Assembly (NCBI GenBank): GCA_002359495.1
Contig: DENB01000046.1
Coordinates: 1-24,940, forward strand
Reading direction: 5' to 3'
DNA from: Enterobacteriaceae bacterium UBA2655
GTDB lineage: Bacteria > Pseudomonadota > Gammaproteobacteria > Enterobacterales > Enterobacteriaceae
Length of the DNA stretch: 24,940 nt
The position numbers and the translations under genes are program-made. Below are positions 23,271 through 24,940 of this stretch, piece after piece. The notes under the pieces were generated by a model that saw only the letters and a program-made list of their open reading frames with translations, was not told the DNA's origin and made no database searches. Each line of letters opens with the position of its first letter. Positions within the stretch are counted from its first letter, which is position 1.

Positions 23271-24368
23271 TTAAATCACATCGCCGGAATGCTTCAGCGA
23301 GGCTTTCGGCAAATCTTCCCACGCCAGAATCGTATTTCGCCCCTGATTCTTCGCCACATAGAGCGCGCGATCGGCATTCGCCACCGCCTGATCGAAATCA
23401 TCATCGAATATAGGCGCAATGCCCGCGCTGATAGTGACGTGGGTGGAAACCTTCTCGTTGAAGCGGTGCGGTATCTCCAGATCGACCACATACTGGCGAA
23501 TGCGCTCCGCCAGCTTCATCGCGATGGAGGCGTTGACGTTGGTCATCAGCACCAGAAACTCTTCGCCGCCATAGCGGGTAACCACGTCGCGCGAACGCAC
23601 CGCGTCGCGAATGGCGACCGAGACGCGCGCCAGCGCCTGATCGCCCATCGCATGGCCGTAATTGTCGTTGTAGGCCTTGAAGTGATCGATATCGAGCAGC
23701 AGGACAAAGTGGCTGCCGGCGTGATTTTCCAGAATATTTTCCAGACGATTTTTCAGCCCGCGCCGGTTATAAAGCCCAGTGAGCGGATCGAGCATGCTCA
23801 AATCGCTGAAGGTTTCTCGCTCTTCATAGAGCTGGCTCAGCAGGCGCCGGGTAAAGTTGTCGACCCGGCGGCGCATCAGATGCTGCAACGAAAAGCCGAT
23901 CAGCGGCAGGGCGATGGCGAACAGAATCGTTGCCAGATGCTGGCCCTGGTCCAGCAGCAGCACGGTGACCACCGGCGGCGCGATGTGCAGACAGAAAGCG
24001 AGCAGATAGTCGCTCAGCGCGATGGCGCTGACGAAAAACACGCTGATAAGGCTGACGAGCAAAAAACCGCCGTCGAAATAAAACACCAGGTGGTAGCGGT
24101 AATCGATATGCCAGGCCCAAAGCGCGCCTTCAATCAATGCCACAGGATATAATAGCGGTAATTTAAGTTTTGGCTTCTTAAAACAGCCGATTAAAACAAA
24201 TAGGCTGAATACCGCAATTATCATGGCGGGTAAAACATATCCCTGTTCGCTTTTATTAAAAAAAGGAATCAGGGAAAAAACCGAAACAGCGACATTTAAT
24301 AACAGGAAAAGCATCAGCGAAAGACGATATTTGCTGTGTTTCAATTCTTCATAAGATTGTAATTTCAT
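23271..24368 (-). CDS. membrane-bound diguanylate cyclase (GGDEF domain)
   Basis: The 365-residue protein has six to seven hydrophobic segments in residues 16-165, then a short coil and a GGDEF domain from about 190 (LSMLDPLTGLYNRRGL). The active-site motif is GGEEF at 267-271, so cyclic-di-GMP synthesis is expected. An inhibitory I-site RxxD (R258-D261) lies exactly five residues upstream, giving product feedback. No EAL domain is present. The N-terminal membrane region is probably a sensor; I could not assign it to a named MASE domain. The ribosome site is weak (ACGAG about ten bases upstream of ATG). It stands alone between two Fur-controlled genes, with no visible Fur box at its own start. 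Confidence 0.93.
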   Translation of the reverse strand: MKLQSYEELKHSKYRLSLMLFLLLNVAVSVFSLIPFFNKSEQGYVLPAMIIAVFSLFVLIGCFKKPKLKLPLLYPVALIEGALWAWHIDYRYHLVFYFDGGFLLVSLISVFFVSAIALSDYLLAFCLHIAPPVVTVLLLDQGQHLATILFAIALPLIGFSLQHLMRRRVDNFTRRLLSQLYEERETFSDLSMLDPLTGLYNRRGLKNRLENILENHAGSHFVLLLDIDHFKAYNDNYGHAMGDQALARVSVAIRDAVRSRDVVTRYGGEEFLVLMTNVNASIAMKLAERIRQYVVDLEIPHRFNEKVSTHVTISAGIAPIFDDDFDQAVANADRALYVAKNQGRNTILAWEDLPKASLKHSGDVI

Positions 24369-24563
24369 TATTAGTACTCGTTACTGCCCTGAAATATCAA
24401 AGCACTACCCGACGGAATAAAAGAACCGTCAGGGCGTAGAGCAATTTTATGCTGTGTAATTAGAAAAGTAGATCGCTCGCAATTTAGCATTTTCTAACTG
24501 GTCTGTCATCTTCATCCCGGCGTAAAGCAAAAAGCCGCTGCAGGATGAGAAAAATTATCATAT

Positions 24564-24582
24564 GATAATGGGAATGCTTATC
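24564..24582. promoter_or_regulatory. Fur box of the small membrane-protein gene
   Basis: GATAATGGGAATGCTTATC matches the 19-base Fur consensus at 15 positions, with both outer arms perfect. An overlapping palindrome TTATCATATGATAA (24555-24568) extends the array. It lies 15 bases before the ATG at 24598. Confidence 0.8.
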
Positions 24583-24597
24583 ATTTGAGGGTGAGTC

Positions 24598-24882
24598 ATG
24601 ATCGTGGCGATGCTAGCCGCCTGCGGCTTATGGAGTGTCAGCTGGGCGTTGGGGAAAAAGCTGGATAGCGCATGGGGTGTGCTGTTGCCCTGCGCGGCGA
24701 TGCCAGTGTTCGCGCTGTGGGAACCGAGCTTCAGCCAGTGGCGTTTAGTGATGCTGGCGGCGCTGGCGCTGACGGCGATCATGCTTTTTCATCAGAGGTT
24801 GCGGCACTATCTGCTGTTGCCTTCATGTCTGGCATTAGCGGGCGGCCTGGCGGCGATATCAGCGAATTTTCACGGGGTTTGA
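24598..24882 (+). CDS. small Fur-controlled inner-membrane protein (possibly DUF1435 type)
   Basis: The 94-residue product is strongly hydrophobic, with about three predicted membrane segments (AMLAACGLWSVSWALG, AWGVLLPCAAMPVFALW and LVMLAALALTAIMLFH) and a C-terminal fourth (LLLPSCLALAGGLAAISA). I recall similar small proteins annotated DUF1435 in enterobacteria, but am not certain. AGGGTG about seven bases upstream supports the ATG. The near-perfect Fur box immediately before it predicts induction in iron starvation. It follows fhuF and the cyclase in a position like that of the Fur-regulated small gene yjjZ next to fhuF in E. coli, though homology to YjjZ is not claimed. Function is unknown. 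Confidence 0.75.
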   Translation: MIVAMLAACGLWSVSWALGKKLDSAWGVLLPCAAMPVFALWEPSFSQWRLVMLAALALTAIMLFHQRLRHYLLLPSCLALAGGLAAISANFHGV

Positions 24883-24921
24883 AACGGATATAAAACAGAG
24901 GAAGCAACGAGGAGGACAACC

Positions 24922-24940
24922 TGGTGCGAAGAGAGGGACT
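24922..24940 (-). tRNA. 3' end of a tRNA gene, probably tRNA-Leu (partial)
   Basis: The minus strand reads AGTCCCTCTCTTCGCACCA: the end of a T-loop, a CCCTC T-stem strand, a 7-base acceptor strand TCTTCGC, a discriminator A and an encoded CCA. The predicted 5' acceptor strand GCGAAGA is most like bacterial tRNA-Leu. The leuQPV tRNA genes lie near fhuF in E. coli as remembered, which supports the guess. The anticodon is outside the window. Confidence 0.65.

Noticed and set aside
1..24940. Search for CRISPR arrays, insertion sequences, prophage genes and integrases
   Set aside because: No regularly spaced repeats, transposase, integrase or phage structural motifs were seen on either strand.

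Overview
The window looks like chromosomal DNA of a GC-rich member of the Enterobacterales, probably from the Pantoea/Erwinia/Mixta side of the order. Two core enterobacterial genes, opgB (phosphoglycerol transferase I) and fhuF (ferric-siderophore reductase), are clearly recognisable and sit in the same region, as they do in E. coli. Coding is dense, convergent genes nearly touch or overlap, and many gene ends carry simple hairpins. The taxonomic placement is inferred from protein similarity recalled from memory, not from a search.

Positions 1-2137 hold a sugar-phosphate module. A BadF/GlcNAc-kinase-type gene (cut by the window edge) and a two-SIS-domain sugar-phosphate isomerase/deglycase gene are translationally coupled by an ATGA overlap. 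They diverge from a DeoR-family repressor. Two GCAC-N6-GTGC palindromes, one on each promoter, are the likely repressor operators.

Positions 2171-8182 hold a catabolic operon read on the minus strand: periplasmic binding protein, permease and ATPase of a polar-amino-acid ABC importer, then a YdgJ-like Gfo/Idh/MocA oxidoreductase and a DAO-type FAD oxidoreductase. A divergent LacI-family regulator and two identical perfect operators (TGAGACCGGTCTCA) control it. An amino-acid-type importer, two redox enzymes and a sugar-type regulator together suggest uptake and breakdown of a sugar-amino-acid conjugate or opine-like compound. This is inference.

Positions 8170-8694 are a decayed fucO-like alcohol dehydrogenase with one nonsense codon and three internal deletions, all in frame. 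A GNAT acetyltransferase follows. Positions 9626-11160 are an AT-rich island with a Tlde1-like (DUF2778, L,D-transpeptidase-fold) type VI effector gene broken by an amber codon. Two paralogous secreted proteins follow it and are the likely immunity proteins.

Positions 11208-19556 contain a YveA-like aspartate/amino-acid permease, opgB, a tautomerase with a divergent LysR regulator, a capsule-type glycosyltransferase and a cytosolic beta-propeller protein. Positions 19565-24940 contain a histidine phosphatase, an SHS-family MFS carboxylate transporter, a YbaK/EbsC-type tRNA-editing protein, Fur-controlled fhuF, a membrane diguanylate cyclase and a small Fur-controlled membrane protein. At the right edge is the 3' end of a tRNA gene (probably tRNA-Leu) on the minus strand.
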